From: JAXIPB01 sp045403155
Lineage (GTDB): Bacteria; Actinomycetota; Actinomycetes; Mycobacteriales; Micromonosporaceae
Direction of reading: 5' to 3'
Assembly (NCBI GenBank): GCA_045403155.1
Contig: JAXIPB010000088.1
Coordinates: forward strand, 6,091 to 70,090
Length of the DNA: 64,000 nt
Shown here: positions 1 through 7,827 of the stretch, piece by piece
Layout of the letters: each line of letters begins with the position of its first letter
Position numbering within the stretch: the stretch's first letter is position 1
Program-made: the position numbers and the translations under genes
Notes under the pieces: model-generated
Told to the model about the DNA's origin: nothing
Database searches by the model: none
Seen by the model: the letters and a program-made list of their open reading frames with translations, nothing else

Positions 1-44
1 ACCAACGCCTGCGCGTCTAGCAACTCGCGATCAACACGAGACAT
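1..44 (-). CDS. Possible start of a leftward gene cut by the window edge
   Basis: An ATG at 44-42 on the minus strand opens a frame that stays open to base 1 (14 codons, reading MSRVDRELLDAQAL). A purine run (AGGGG) lies directly upstream, slightly too close for an ideal ribosome binding site. An in-frame GTG lies three codons earlier. The residues are too few to name a family. It is reported because the reading is protein-like and the gene would run in the same direction as its neighbours. Confidence 0.35.
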   Translation of the reverse strand, partial: MSRVDRELLDAQAL

Positions 45-133
45 CCCCTGCACACGATCATGATCGGACACCGTGGACGCCCAGCAGCGGATCAACACGC
101 CGAATTGTTCAGCAGTCTCCTAGCCGACTCCGG

Positions 134-406
134 TCACACTGCTTCAGGTAGAGGAAACTCGAGGCACGTGACGCCGCGCAGGTCGAGCCACGCCCGGTCG
201 GAGCCGCGCACGAGGCGCAGCAGCACCGATTCGCAGCTTGGGCATCGAGCGACCCATCCGGGTGCCCGGTCGAACACTTGCGCCTCTGCGACAGCACCCT
301 CGCGCCCGCAGCCCACGCACCGTCCACGTGCGACGGTAACGTCTACCGCGAAGACCTCCCGCAGAGCGCCCGCGAGCTCGTTCCCGTCCACCCACTCGTC
401 CGTCAT
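134..406 (-). CDS. DUF6510 family small zinc-ribbon-like protein
   Basis: A 90-residue protein starting MTDEWVDGNELAG. Two CxxC-type pairs are visible (CVGCG near residue 37 and CPSC near residue 60), which suggests a bound metal. This resembles the DUF6510 family, whose function is unknown. The ATG at 406 lies one base after the TGA of the ferredoxin-reductase-like gene, so it is the last gene of a leftward operon (hydrolase, molybdoenzyme, flavin reductase, DUF6510). I infer a role with the redox pair. An upstream in-frame ATG at 517 would overlap the reductase and is not preferred. Confidence 0.8.
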   Translation of the reverse strand: MTDEWVDGNELAGALREVFAVDVTVARGRCVGCGREGAVAEAQVFDRAPGWVARCPSCESVLLRLVRGSDRAWLDLRGVTCLEFPLPEAV

Positions 407-407
407 C

Positions 408-1160
408 TCAACCCCCACTCGGTCCAAATCGTTCCGTCTTGATCCGTTCCGGCGCGTGCCCGGCCGCCACGAGCAGGTCCGCCACCGCCTCCACGAACCC
501 TGTCGGCCCACACACATAGCAAGCCGGCTCGAAGTCGGGCGGCCAGCCGGTCTCGGCTAGCCTGGCGGCGTCGATCCGACCGGCAGGATGCGCCCAACCT
601 TTGGGCACGGTTCGGGTGTAGACGTGCGCGACGTCCAGGCCCTTGTCATCTCGCCCCCGACGGGCGAGTTCCGTTCCGTAGATGAGCGTGTCCGGATCCC
701 GGACCGAGTAGACGAGCCGGAACGGCACTCGGCTCGAAACCGCCGCCCTGGCCCGGATCATCGACATCAACGGCACGATTCCTGACCCGCCCGCGACCAG
801 CAGCACAGGCGAGTCGTCGGCAGGCTGCCAGGTGAAATAGCCACCCACCGGTCCGCGCAACTCGAAGCGGTCCCCCGACGCCGCGACATCGACCAGATAG
901 GGCGAGACCTCACCATCGGGCACGCGCTGCACGGTGAGGTCCACCGTGGAACTGTCCGGTGCGGAGGCGATCGAATAGGACCGCTGGGTGGAGTAGCCGT
1001 TCTCGGCAGTCAGCCTGACGTCGACGTGCTGGCCGGCGACGTGACCGGGCCAGTCGGGCACGTCGAGCGTGAGCGTCCGGGCCACGGCGGTCTCCGTAGA
1101 AAACGCCCTGACCGTCGCGACCTGCCAGGTCAGTCGCCCCAGTACCGCTGCTCGCGCCAT
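408..1160 (-). CDS. Ferredoxin reductase-type FAD/NAD(P)H oxidoreductase
   Basis: A 250-residue flavin reductase of the FNR superfamily. The N-terminal beta-barrel carries the FAD-binding RSYSIAS motif (about residues 60-67). The NAD(P)-binding half shows GGSGIVPLMSMI (about 123-134) and the CGPTGF motif near the C-terminus. It should pass electrons from NAD(P)H to a partner. There is no [2Fe-2S] domain, so the partner is separate. The start overlaps the upstream molybdopterin protein gene by 31 bases, indicating translational coupling. The obvious partner is that sulfite-oxidase-like enzyme, giving a possible cytosolic oxidase/reductase pair. Confidence 0.88.
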   Translation of the reverse strand: MARAAVLGRLTWQVATVRAFSTETAVARTLTLDVPDWPGHVAGQHVDVRLTAENGYSTQRSYSIASAPDSSTVDLTVQRVPDGEVSPYLVDVAASGDRFELRGPVGGYFTWQPADDSPVLLVAGGSGIVPLMSMIRARAAVSSRVPFRLVYSVRDPDTLIYGTELARRGRDDKGLDVAHVYTRTVPKGWAHPAGRIDAARLAETGWPPDFEPACYVCGPTGFVEAVADLLVAAGHAPERIKTERFGPSGG

Positions 1161-1726
1161 GGGTCACCGTAGTTGTGATAGCCGGCGCTCTCCCAGAACC
1201 CCTGCTCGTCCTGCAGGAGGAGCTGGATCTCTCGAACCCACTTCGCGCTCTTCCATAGATACAGGTGCGGTACGAGAAGTCTGGCCGGCCCACCGTGCTC
1301 CGGCGCGAGCGGCTCGCCGTCGTATTCGTAGGCCACCCACGCCTTGCCATCGACGAGATCCTCGAGCGGAAGGTTGGCTGTGTAGCCGCCGTACGAGTGC
1401 GCCAGCGCGAAATCGCCGGCGCTCTCCACATCGGCCAGTAGCGTGTCCATGCTGACGCCCCGCCACGTCGTGCCCAGCTTCGACCACTTCGTCACACAGT
1501 GGAGGTCGACCGTCACGGTCTCGCTCGGCAACTCGACGAATGCCGGCCAGCTCCATTGGCGCCGCTGCCCGGTCTCGGTGGTGATGCCGAACTCCCACTG
1601 ATCCAAGGAGACCCGAGGCGTGGGCCCGGCTGAAAGCACAGGAAAGTCATCGGTCAGATACTGTCCGGGCGGCAGCTTGTCGTCTTGTCGGCCCCGCCCG
1701 CTGAACCCCCGCGTGATGATGTTCAT
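1130..1726 (-). CDS. Sulfite oxidase-like molybdopterin-dependent oxidoreductase
   Basis: A 198-residue single-domain protein of the sulfite oxidase/YedY molybdopterin fold. The expected molybdenum-ligand cysteine sits in VDLHCVTKWS (about residue 78), followed by the family signature W.GV..D.LL and the HSYGGYT/GPARLL region. No signal peptide or twin arginine is visible, so it is probably cytoplasmic. The ATG at 1726 has a GGGAG ribosome site four bases upstream. The upstream TAA of the dienelactone hydrolase ends one base before it. The downstream flavin reductase is its likely electron partner. The natural substrate (sulfite, methionine sulfoxide or another) cannot be told. Confidence 0.87.
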   Translation of the reverse strand: MNIITRGFSGRGRQDDKLPPGQYLTDDFPVLSAGPTPRVSLDQWEFGITTETGQRRQWSWPAFVELPSETVTVDLHCVTKWSKLGTTWRGVSMDTLLADVESAGDFALAHSYGGYTANLPLEDLVDGKAWVAYEYDGEPLAPEHGGPARLLVPHLYLWKSAKWVREIQLLLQDEQGFWESAGYHNYGDPWREQRYWGD

Positions 1727-1727
1727 A

Positions 1728-2468
1728 TTACTCCCTTGTGGAGCATCGTTCGATGAAGCCGAGCATGACCCGCCAAGCCTCGTCGCATGCCTCGCGATGT
1801 TCCGCGAAGGATCGGTCGAAGAAGCTGTGCGGCGCACCCGGAAAGACGTGCACCTCGACCGAGGTACCAGCGGCCCGAGCCTCGTTGGCAAAAGCCTCGA
1901 CCGCTTCGACCGGCGTGAAGTCCGCTCCCGCCGCGAGCATCAGCAACGGCGAACGCATCATTGGTACGAGATCCGCCACCCGCGCCGGGTTGCCGTAGAA
2001 GCCCATGCAGCCGGCCAGTCCGTGGCCCGCCGCGGACTGCGCCCAGGACGCAGACCCGCCGAAGCAGAACCCGACCGTAAATACCGTGTGTACGCCGGGC
2101 CGCTGGCGCAGCCATGCCACGGCAGCGCCCACATCCTCGGCGATCTTGGCCGGCTCCGTCCTCTCGACGTGCTCGCGAAACGGGAACTCCTCGTCCCGGT
2201 CACCCACTCCGGCCGTTCGACCGAAGTAGTCAACCGCCACCGCGTGCAGGCCGCCTTCGGCGCAGCGCTGCGCGAGTTCCTTGTAGAACGAGTGCAGCCC
2301 TCGTACGTCGGGAAGGATGACGACCGCGAAAATGGATCCGGTTGCGGGACGCGCATAGTACGCCCCGAACTGCGTCCCGTCAGCCGATGTCAGCACCAGA
2401 TCGCCATGATCCCCGACCGGCCCGCGGACCGGCGGCGCTGGTGGGCGAGCGTCATCGCCATAGCACAT
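1728..2468 (-). CDS. Dienelactone hydrolase family protein
   Basis: A 246-residue alpha/beta hydrolase. The nucleophile elbow is GFCFGG with a cysteine nucleophile, as in dienelactone hydrolases. The aspartate lies in AGADFTP and the histidine in APHSFFDR. The family opens lactone or ester rings; the substrate here is unknown. The longer frame reaching 2744 would run through the divergent DMT transporter gene, so the ATG at 2468 (MCYGDD) is chosen. That leaves 43 bases between the divergent starts. It is the first gene of the leftward redox operon, one base ahead of the molybdoenzyme gene. Confidence 0.88.
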   Translation of the reverse strand: MCYGDDARPPAPPVRGPVGDHGDLVLTSADGTQFGAYYARPATGSIFAVVILPDVRGLHSFYKELAQRCAEGGLHAVAVDYFGRTAGVGDRDEEFPFREHVERTEPAKIAEDVGAAVAWLRQRPGVHTVFTVGFCFGGSASWAQSAAGHGLAGCMGFYGNPARVADLVPMMRSPLLMLAAGADFTPVEAVEAFANEARAAGTSVEVHVFPGAPHSFFDRSFAEHREACDEAWRVMLGFIERCSTRE

Positions 2469-2511
2469 AGCGCCAGTTTCGCACGTCGGCCCGGGGGCGT
2501 AGCGTGCGGTC

Positions 2512-3651
2512 ATGTCCGCCGACGGCGATCGGGTGGCACTCGCCGCATTCGTGACGCAGGCCGTGCTCGCCGGCGGGAACGCAGTCGGTATCCGGTTCAG
2601 CAACCGCGAGCTCGCTCCGCTGTGGGGAGCAAGCCTGCGGTTCGTGCTGGCCGCAGCAGTGCTCTTGGCGGTTATGGCCGTCATGCGGCTGCCATTCCCG
2701 CGCGGACGGGCATTGACCGGCTCGCTGCTGTACGGGCTACTCAACTTCGGCGCCGGCTTTGCTCTGATCTACTACGGGCTGGTGCACGTGCCCGCCGGGC
2801 TTGGCCAAACTCTGCTGGCGCTGGTACCGCTGGCAACGCTGCTGCTCGCCGTGCTCTGGCGTCAGGAGCGCATCCATGCCGCGGCCGTCGTCGGCACACT
2901 TCTTGCGCTCGCCGGGGTGGCCTTGATGTCCCGTTCCCCATTACGGGAGGCGGTGCCGCTGCTCTCTTTGCTGTCGGTTGCGGGCGGTGCGGTGTGCTTT
3001 GCGCAAGCGCTCGTCTTGGTGCGAAGGTTCCCGCGCGTACATCCGGTGACGATGAACGCCGCCGGCCTGACGGCGGGAGCGATCATGCTGCTCCTCGCAT
3101 CAAGGCTCGTCGGCGACCCGCTCGCGTTCCCGCAGCGGATCGAGACGTGGGTCGCGATCGCCTATCTAGTGGTCGTCGGTTCGGTCGTCGTCTTCGTTCT
3201 CTATCTGGTGGTCCTGCGCTACTGGGCCGCATCGCGCGCGGCGTACACCTTCGTACTCATCCCGTTCGTCACCGTCGTGCTGTCGGCACGGCTCGACGAC
3301 GAACCGGTCACCGGCGGACTCGTCCTCGGCGGCCTCCTGATCCTGGCCGGCGTCTACTCGGCGCGCTTCGTCCCGCCCGGACAGCAACAGCGGATCGGGG
3401 CTAGCGTGGCCAGCCGCGGGCGTCCGGCCGGGTCTGCCACGGCAGAGGGCCGGAATCGCGGCGATACTCCACCCCGTACGACCGCAGTCGGCCCTTGTGC
3501 ACTCTTAGCCGCCCGGCGAAGTCGCCGACGTCGTGGCCCGGACCGCTCCAGGCCACCTCGGCGATGGCGCAGAGTCGCGGGAAGGTCATGTAATCCACCA
3601 CCCGCGCCGAGTCCATGTGCTCGGTCCACACGTTGGCCTGCAAACCAATGA
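2512..3651 (+). CDS. DMT/EamA family membrane transporter with run-on C-terminus
   Basis: The first 290 or so residues are a typical ten-helix drug/metabolite transporter with two EamA repeats; the motif GLVHVPAGLGQTLLALVPL is in the first. The expected end is near ARFVPPGQQQ (about 3385). No stop occurs there, and the frame continues another 80 arginine/proline-rich residues to 3651, antisense to the hexosaminidase gene. That tail has no transporter character and is probably read-through after loss of the ancestral stop. The gene is divergent from the dienelactone hydrolase operon. The substrate is unknown. Confidence 0.85.
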   Translation: MSADGDRVALAAFVTQAVLAGGNAVGIRFSNRELAPLWGASLRFVLAAAVLLAVMAVMRLPFPRGRALTGSLLYGLLNFGAGFALIYYGLVHVPAGLGQTLLALVPLATLLLAVLWRQERIHAAAVVGTLLALAGVALMSRSPLREAVPLLSLLSVAGGAVCFAQALVLVRRFPRVHPVTMNAAGLTAGAIMLLLASRLVGDPLAFPQRIETWVAIAYLVVVGSVVVFVLYLVVLRYWAASRAAYTFVLIPFVTVVLSARLDDEPVTGGLVLGGLLILAGVYSARFVPPGQQQRIGASVASRGRPAGSATAEGRNRGDTPPRTTAVGPCALLAARRSRRRRGPDRSRPPRRWRRVAGRSCNPPPAPSPCARSTRWPANQ

Positions 3652-4957
3652 CCCGGCCCGCCTCGGTCCCGTCGAGTTCGGCCGGCACCGGGTTGAACGC
3701 GTACACATCCTCCAAGGTGAGCAGAGTCCCGACCGGCACCGGCTCGTCGGGATGGGTCGCCTGCCGGTAATCCAGGTAGACCGACGTGTCCGGGCAGGCG
3801 ATCACGTCGTGGCCGGCGCGGGCCGCGGCGACCGTCGCCGACGGGCCACGCCACGCCGCTATGGTCGCGCCGGGGGGAGCGCCGGCCAGGATTTCGTCCC
3901 AGCCGAGCAGCCGTCGACCTCGCGCGGCGAGATGCCCCGCCATCTGCTGGGTGAACCACGGCTGCAGACCCTCAGGCCCCGTCAGGCCTTCCCGACGCAC
4001 TCGAGCCTTCGCCTCGGGGCTCGCACTCCACTCGTCGGTCGGGCACTCGTCGCCACCGATGCTGACGTACTGACTCGGGAACAGGTCGCACACCTCGTCC
4101 AACACATCGCGGCAGAACGCCAGCGCGCGATCGGAGACTGAGAGCACGTGCGGCGAGATCCCCCACCCCGTCCACACCTCGCGTGTCTCGGGGGTGTTCC
4201 CGAGATCCGGGTACGCGGCGAGCGCGGCCCGCATGTGACCGGGCATGTCTATCTCGGGGACGACGGTCACGTGCCGATCGGCCGCGAACGCAACGATCTC
4301 TGCGATGTCCTCGCCGGTGTAGAAGCCGCCGTGCGGCCGGCCATCGACCCTCGCGTGCCGTCGCGCGCCCACCATGCTCTCGCGGCGCCACGCTCCGACC
4401 TCGACCAGACGCGGCCACCCGGGCGCCTCCAGCCGCCACCCCTGATCGTCGGTGAGGTGAAGATGCAGGACGTTCAGTTTGTGCATCGCCAGCAGGTCGA
4501 TGAAGCGGAGAACGTCCGCCTTGGGCATGAAGTGGCGCGCGACGTCGAGCAGGCAGCCCCGCCAGCCGAAGCGCGGCGCGTCGGCCACCGTCACGGCCGG
4601 AATCATCCACGGCGGTGACGCCGTGCGGGCCGAACGATACGCCGCGGCCGGCAACAGCTGACGCATGGTCTGTGCGCCGTAGAAGACGCCAGAGGGCGTA
4701 CCGCCGGTGACGCGGACCGCCGTCGGCTCAACCTCGAGCCGGTAGCCCTCCCTTGGCAGATCGGGGTCGATCCGCAGCGCGATCTCTCCGACCTCGTTGG
4801 TCGGCCCGGGCGGCAGCCAACACCCGGTGGATGGCCCGAGCGCCGCGCGAAGCCAACCGGCGACATCGCTCAACGACTCCTCGGCGGCCAACGTGGTTCC
4901 GGCGCTCAGAGTGAACACGCCGTCATGCACCCGCACAGCCGTCGGCCGTGGAATCAC
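3401..4957 (-). CDS. Beta-N-acetylhexosaminidase, glycoside hydrolase family 20
   Basis: About 518 residues. The N-terminal part (IPRPTAVRV...GVFYGAQTMRQLL) is the GH20b domain. The catalytic TIM barrel begins at RGCLLDVARHFM. The catalytic Asp-Glu pair is in SIGGDECPTDEW, and WTEHMD near the end is also typical. It removes terminal GlcNAc/GalNAc from chitin or glycoprotein oligosaccharides. No signal peptide is seen, so it probably acts on imported oligosaccharides. The GTG at 4957 follows a GGGGGAGG ribosome site, so it is preferred over the ATG at 5011. Its 3' end lies inside the antisense tail of the DMT frame. Confidence 0.93.
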   Translation of the reverse strand: MIPRPTAVRVHDGVFTLSAGTTLAAEESLSDVAGWLRAALGPSTGCWLPPGPTNEVGEIALRIDPDLPREGYRLEVEPTAVRVTGGTPSGVFYGAQTMRQLLPAAAYRSARTASPPWMIPAVTVADAPRFGWRGCLLDVARHFMPKADVLRFIDLLAMHKLNVLHLHLTDDQGWRLEAPGWPRLVEVGAWRRESMVGARRHARVDGRPHGGFYTGEDIAEIVAFAADRHVTVVPEIDMPGHMRAALAAYPDLGNTPETREVWTGWGISPHVLSVSDRALAFCRDVLDEVCDLFPSQYVSIGGDECPTDEWSASPEAKARVRREGLTGPEGLQPWFTQQMAGHLAARGRRLLGWDEILAGAPPGATIAAWRGPSATVAAARAGHDVIACPDTSVYLDYRQATHPDEPVPVGTLLTLEDVYAFNPVPAELDGTEAGRVIGLQANVWTEHMDSARVVDYMTFPRLCAIAEVAWSGPGHDVGDFAGRLRVHKGRLRSYGVEYRRDSGPLPWQTRPDARGWPR

Positions 4958-5052
4958 GCCGCCTCCCCCATGCACCGCGCGCAGGGACAATGAACGGGCA
5001 GAGTAACCCACGCGACTGCGGGGCAGAAAGACACGCGATCAAGAGGCGGGCT

Positions 5053-5580
5053 TCACGCCTCGAACAGGTCCTCCAGGATGAGCCTTGCACGGTCCGGAAT
5101 CGGTTCGTCCTCGAAGACCTGGACACAGATGGCAACGACCTCTTCGACGGAGTTAAGGCCAAGGTGCTTGACCAGGGTTCGAATGTCGTCAACATCACGT
5201 CTACGTGCGGCGAGCACTTTCATGGCCAGTAAGTGCTCCGGTGATGCCGCGGCCACTCTGATCCCCGCGTTCTCGAAGACGCGGGGGGCGGCACTATCTC
5301 CGCCGCTGGCTGCGTAAACGGTGGCCTGATCATTGAGCCACCAGCGTGGCAGGCCCAGCTCCGCAGCCACCGCGTCGGCCTCTTCGCGAACGATCCCGTG
5401 TGGCTCAAACAGTGCGTCGATATCTCGGGTCGCGCGCCGAGCGTCGTACGCCAATGCGAGCGCAGCGCATTCGATGACATAGATATCCGCGACGACTCCG
5501 CGCGCGGCGAGGCGCTCTCCCAGACGGTCAAGCGCCGGTTTAATGTTGTCGCGATCGAGCAGAGGCGACTCGTCGGTCAC
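5053..5580 (-). CDS. DUF6036/AbiEii-like nucleotidyltransferase
   Basis: A 175-residue protein with an N-terminal nucleotidyltransferase-like fold. RRATRDIDALFEP (about residues 53-65) matches the R.T.DID metal-binding signature, and LLAMKVLAARRRDVDDIRTL matches the C-terminal K/R..D signature of DUF6036/AbiEii-like enzymes. The usual upstream GG(A) motif is replaced by IECAAL. The ATG overlaps the preceding gene's stop by four bases (ATGA), a layout typical of toxin-antitoxin cassettes. By analogy with AbiEii/MenT families it could transfer nucleotides to RNA or protein, but activity is not shown. Confidence 0.8.
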   Translation of the reverse strand: MTDESPLLDRDNIKPALDRLGERLAARGVVADIYVIECAALALAYDARRATRDIDALFEPHGIVREEADAVAAELGLPRWWLNDQATVYAASGGDSAAPRVFENAGIRVAAASPEHLLAMKVLAARRRDVDDIRTLVKHLGLNSVEEVVAICVQVFEDEPIPDRARLILEDLFEA

Positions 5581-5972
5581 GCGACCTCCAGCTCCCGAGG
5601 CGCGACGAATACGCCACGCCGCCTAAAGGCGACCGGTGCGTGCACGAGAGCGTCGGCTCGGGCCGCGCGCGTATTGAATGGAAACCAGAAGGCGCGCAAC
5701 GAACGCTGCTCGGCCCAGCCCGCCGCCCGGCGGTCGTCTCTCAGCGCAAGGTGCTCAGCGAGCGCCGCCAGAAACACGTCCCACCGGTCATCGCCGGTCG
5801 TGGACGGCTCCTCCTCCAGCAACCGGAGCCGATCCGGCGGCGCCTCCCAGCGGTACTCCTCAAGAAACTCGGCGATCAGCCGCCAGCGCGCGGAGTCGCC
5901 GTCCGCCCTCTTCAGGTGGCGCGCCAAGTCGCCGAGCGTCATCGCCCGGTAGGGGACTGGCTGCGCGGTCAT
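5577..5972 (-). CDS. Hypothetical partner of the nucleotidyltransferase
   Basis: A 131-residue protein, MTAQPVPYRAMTLGDLARHLKRA, rich in charged helices. I recognise no named domain. It is encoded directly upstream of the DUF6036-like nucleotidyltransferase and overlaps it by ATGA, so the two are co-translated. In comparable cassettes the first gene is an antitoxin or substrate-binding partner; that is inference here. The ATG at 5972 is chosen because the 18 residues before it (from 6026) are low-complexity and overlap the end of the TetR gene. Confidence 0.7.
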   Translation of the reverse strand: MTAQPVPYRAMTLGDLARHLKRADGDSARWRLIAEFLEEYRWEAPPDRLRLLEEEPSTTGDDRWDVFLAALAEHLALRDDRRAAGWAEQRSLRAFWFPFNTRAARADALVHAPVAFRRRGVFVAPRELEVA

Positions 5973-6025
5973 CGATCCGAACCCTACGTCAACGTCACCC
6001 GATAGCGAACCTGCGCGAACGGGCA

Positions 6026-6700
6026 TCAGGCCGCATCGCGCATGTGCTCGAGGCCGTCGAGGATCAGATCGAGTCCAAACTCGAACTCGCTCGGCTGATC
6101 CAGGCTTGGCGCCGCGAGGTGCTGCTCGACGTGCTCGGCGAGGTACGGGAACTCGCCGGCGGCGAGCTCGCGGCGAAAGGTCTCAGCCACGTCCACGAGT
6201 TCCGCCGCGGTTTCAAAGGGAAAGCTCACCTGCCAGAGCGTGAATCCCGTGATGTGGCTATCCAGGGCGTGGTATGCGTGATGGGTCAGGTCGGCCGAGA
6301 AGCCAGCCTGTCGAAGCGTTGCGAGGATGGCCTCCATCCAGCGCAATCGGGCGGGACCGACGTCCCCCGTCGCCATCACGAGGCTGCTCGCCCAGCGGTG
6401 GCGTAGCAGAACCTCGTGGGCCGAGATCGCGCTCCGACGAATCGCCGCCTTCCAGTCCGCCGCGTCGGATGGCACCTCGATCTCTCCCATGACGATGTCG
6501 ACGATGCCGTCCCGGATGTCGTCCTTGTTGGCCACGTGGTTGTAGAGCGACATCGCCTGAACCCCGAGTTCCTCACCGAGTTTGCGCATCGTGAGGGACT
6601 CGAATCCATCGTTATCGGCGAGTCGGATGGCGGCACGAAGCACGCGCTCCCTGCTCAGGGGAGCCCGCGGCCTCGCGCGGGAGGTTGCTCGGCCATCCAC
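6026..6700 (-). CDS. TetR family transcriptional repressor
   Basis: A 224-residue regulator. The N-terminal helix-turn-helix is clear: LSRERVLRAAIRLADNDG then LTMRKLGEELGVQAMSLYNHVANKDDI. The C-terminal part (WASSLVMATGDVGPARLRWMEAIL, then YHALDSHITGFTLW) matches the tetracycline-repressor-type ligand domain. The start is a GTG at 6700. It is transcribed away from the alcohol dehydrogenase gene, and the 91 bases between them hold a promoter and a perfect inverted repeat, so it probably represses the dehydrogenase and itself. The inducer is unknown. Confidence 0.9.
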   Translation of the reverse strand: MDGRATSRARPRAPLSRERVLRAAIRLADNDGFESLTMRKLGEELGVQAMSLYNHVANKDDIRDGIVDIVMGEIEVPSDAADWKAAIRRSAISAHEVLLRHRWASSLVMATGDVGPARLRWMEAILATLRQAGFSADLTHHAYHALDSHITGFTLWQVSFPFETAAELVDVAETFRRELAAGEFPYLAEHVEQHLAAPSLDQPSEFEFGLDLILDGLEHMRDAA

Positions 6701-6717
6701 GTTTATCGCGCCGTCCC

Positions 6718-6758
6718 TTGACAGACTTACGCCATACGTCTAGCTTACAACATAAGCT
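6718..6758 (+). promoter_or_regulatory. Promoter with candidate TetR operator
   Basis: TTGACA at 6718-6723, a 17-base spacer and TAGCTT at 6741-6746 form a sigma-70-like promoter pointing at the alcohol dehydrogenase. A perfect inverted repeat, AGCTTA-CAACA-TAAGCT (6742-6758), covers the -10 region. This AT-rich block stands out from the surrounding sequence. It is the expected place for the TetR protein encoded divergently to bind. Binding is inferred. Confidence 0.55.
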
Positions 6759-6791
6759 TACAGTGTACGTACCGCATGGGCGAGGTGCTCC

Positions 6792-7760
6792 ATGAAAGCG
6801 ATCATCTACAACCGGTACGGCTCCCCGGACGTACTCGAGCTCAAGGACATCGACATGCCGGTCGTAACGGACGACGGTGTTCTCGTTCGGGTTCGCGCGT
6901 CGTCGGTGAACCCGTTGGACTGGCATTCCATGACGGGCACGCCCTACCTCGTACGCATGGGCGGCGGGCTGCGCAGGCCGAAGGACAACCGACTTGGCGC
7001 TGATTTCGCGGGGACGGTCGAGGCGGTCGGTCGAGATGTAACGACGTTTCAGCCCGGTGACGAGGTCTTCGGCGCCTGCGCCGGCGCCTTCGCCGAATAC
7101 GTGTGTGCTCGGCAGGATCGAATGGTCATCAAGCCAGCCAACCTCACCTTCGAGCAAGCTGCGGCCGTACCGGTCGCGGCGCTCACAGCCCTGCAGGGCC
7201 TGCGCGACAAGGGGAGGATTCAGCCAGGGCATAAGGTCCTGATCAACGGTGCAGGCGGCGGCGTGGGCACGTTCGCCGTCCAGATGGCCAAGTCTTTCGG
7301 AGCGGACGTGACGGGCGTGTGCAGCACGAGGAACGTGGACATGGTGCGTTCGCTCGGCGCGGACCGGGTCATCGACTACACCCGGCAGGACTTCACCCGA
7401 GGCGGGCAGCGGTACGACCTGATGCTCGACATCGCGGGAACCAGGTCATGGTCGGAGTGCAAGCGCGTCCTGGCCCCTCGGGCGACCGTCGTCATCGTCG
7501 GAGGCCCGAAGACCAATCGCCTGCTTGGACCGTTGGGTCACGTCGTCGGCATGGGGCTGGCAGCATTGCCGGGGCGCCGGAAGGCGGCCTTCTTCATAAC
7601 GCAGATGAACCAACCCGATTTGGCGGCCATCCGGGACCTTCTCGAGGCCGGCAGCGTCGCTCCTGTCGTCGAGAAGAGCTACGGGCTGAGCGAGGCCGCC
7701 GAAGCTCTGACGTATCTCGGCACAGGGCACGCTCAAGGAAAGCTCGTCCTTACCGTCTAA
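6792..7760 (+). CDS. NAD(P)-dependent alcohol dehydrogenase, zinc-free MDR family
   Basis: A 322-residue medium-chain dehydrogenase/reductase of the quinone-oxidoreductase type. The N-terminal GroES-like domain (VRASSVNPLDWHSMTG) lacks the catalytic zinc cysteine cluster. The Rossmann motif is GAGGGVGTFAVQMAKSFGA (about residues 152-170). LVLTV ends the protein, as is usual. A GAGG ribosome site precedes the ATG. The TetR gene is divergent and likely controls it. The family reduces enones or quinones; the substrate is not evident. Confidence 0.92.
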   Translation: MKAIIYNRYGSPDVLELKDIDMPVVTDDGVLVRVRASSVNPLDWHSMTGTPYLVRMGGGLRRPKDNRLGADFAGTVEAVGRDVTTFQPGDEVFGACAGAFAEYVCARQDRMVIKPANLTFEQAAAVPVAALTALQGLRDKGRIQPGHKVLINGAGGGVGTFAVQMAKSFGADVTGVCSTRNVDMVRSLGADRVIDYTRQDFTRGGQRYDLMLDIAGTRSWSECKRVLAPRATVVIVGGPKTNRLLGPLGHVVGMGLAALPGRRKAAFFITQMNQPDLAAIRDLLEAGSVAPVVEKSYGLSEAAEALTYLGTGHAQGKLVLTV

Positions 7761-7802
7761 CTCATTGGACCGTCTAACTCATTGGACCGTCCAACTCATT
7801 GG
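7752..7802 (+). repeat. Three tandem 17-base repeats after the dehydrogenase stop codon
   Basis: Copies at 7752-7768, 7769-7785 and 7786-7802. The unit is ACCGTCTAACTCATTGG, with one change in the third copy. The first copy contains the last codons and the TAA stop of the alcohol dehydrogenase, so it looks as if the 3' end of the gene was duplicated twice. The last copy is followed by GACGGTCT, which can pair with the ACCGTC of the repeat. The array fills most of the gap before the D-aminoacylase gene. Confidence 0.9.
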
Positions 7803-7827
7803 GACGGTCTGACACGAATGGAGCCGC

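Noticed and set aside
1620..3404. Long plus-strand open frame of 594 codons
   Set aside because: Arginine/proline-rich translation with no domain; it is antisense to the dienelactone hydrolase and out of frame with the DMT gene, a usual shadow in GC-rich DNA.
7752..7802. Tandem repeats as a CRISPR array
   Set aside because: Units are directly adjacent with no spacers and no cas genes are present. The same holds for the arrays at 10911, 25958 and 57775.
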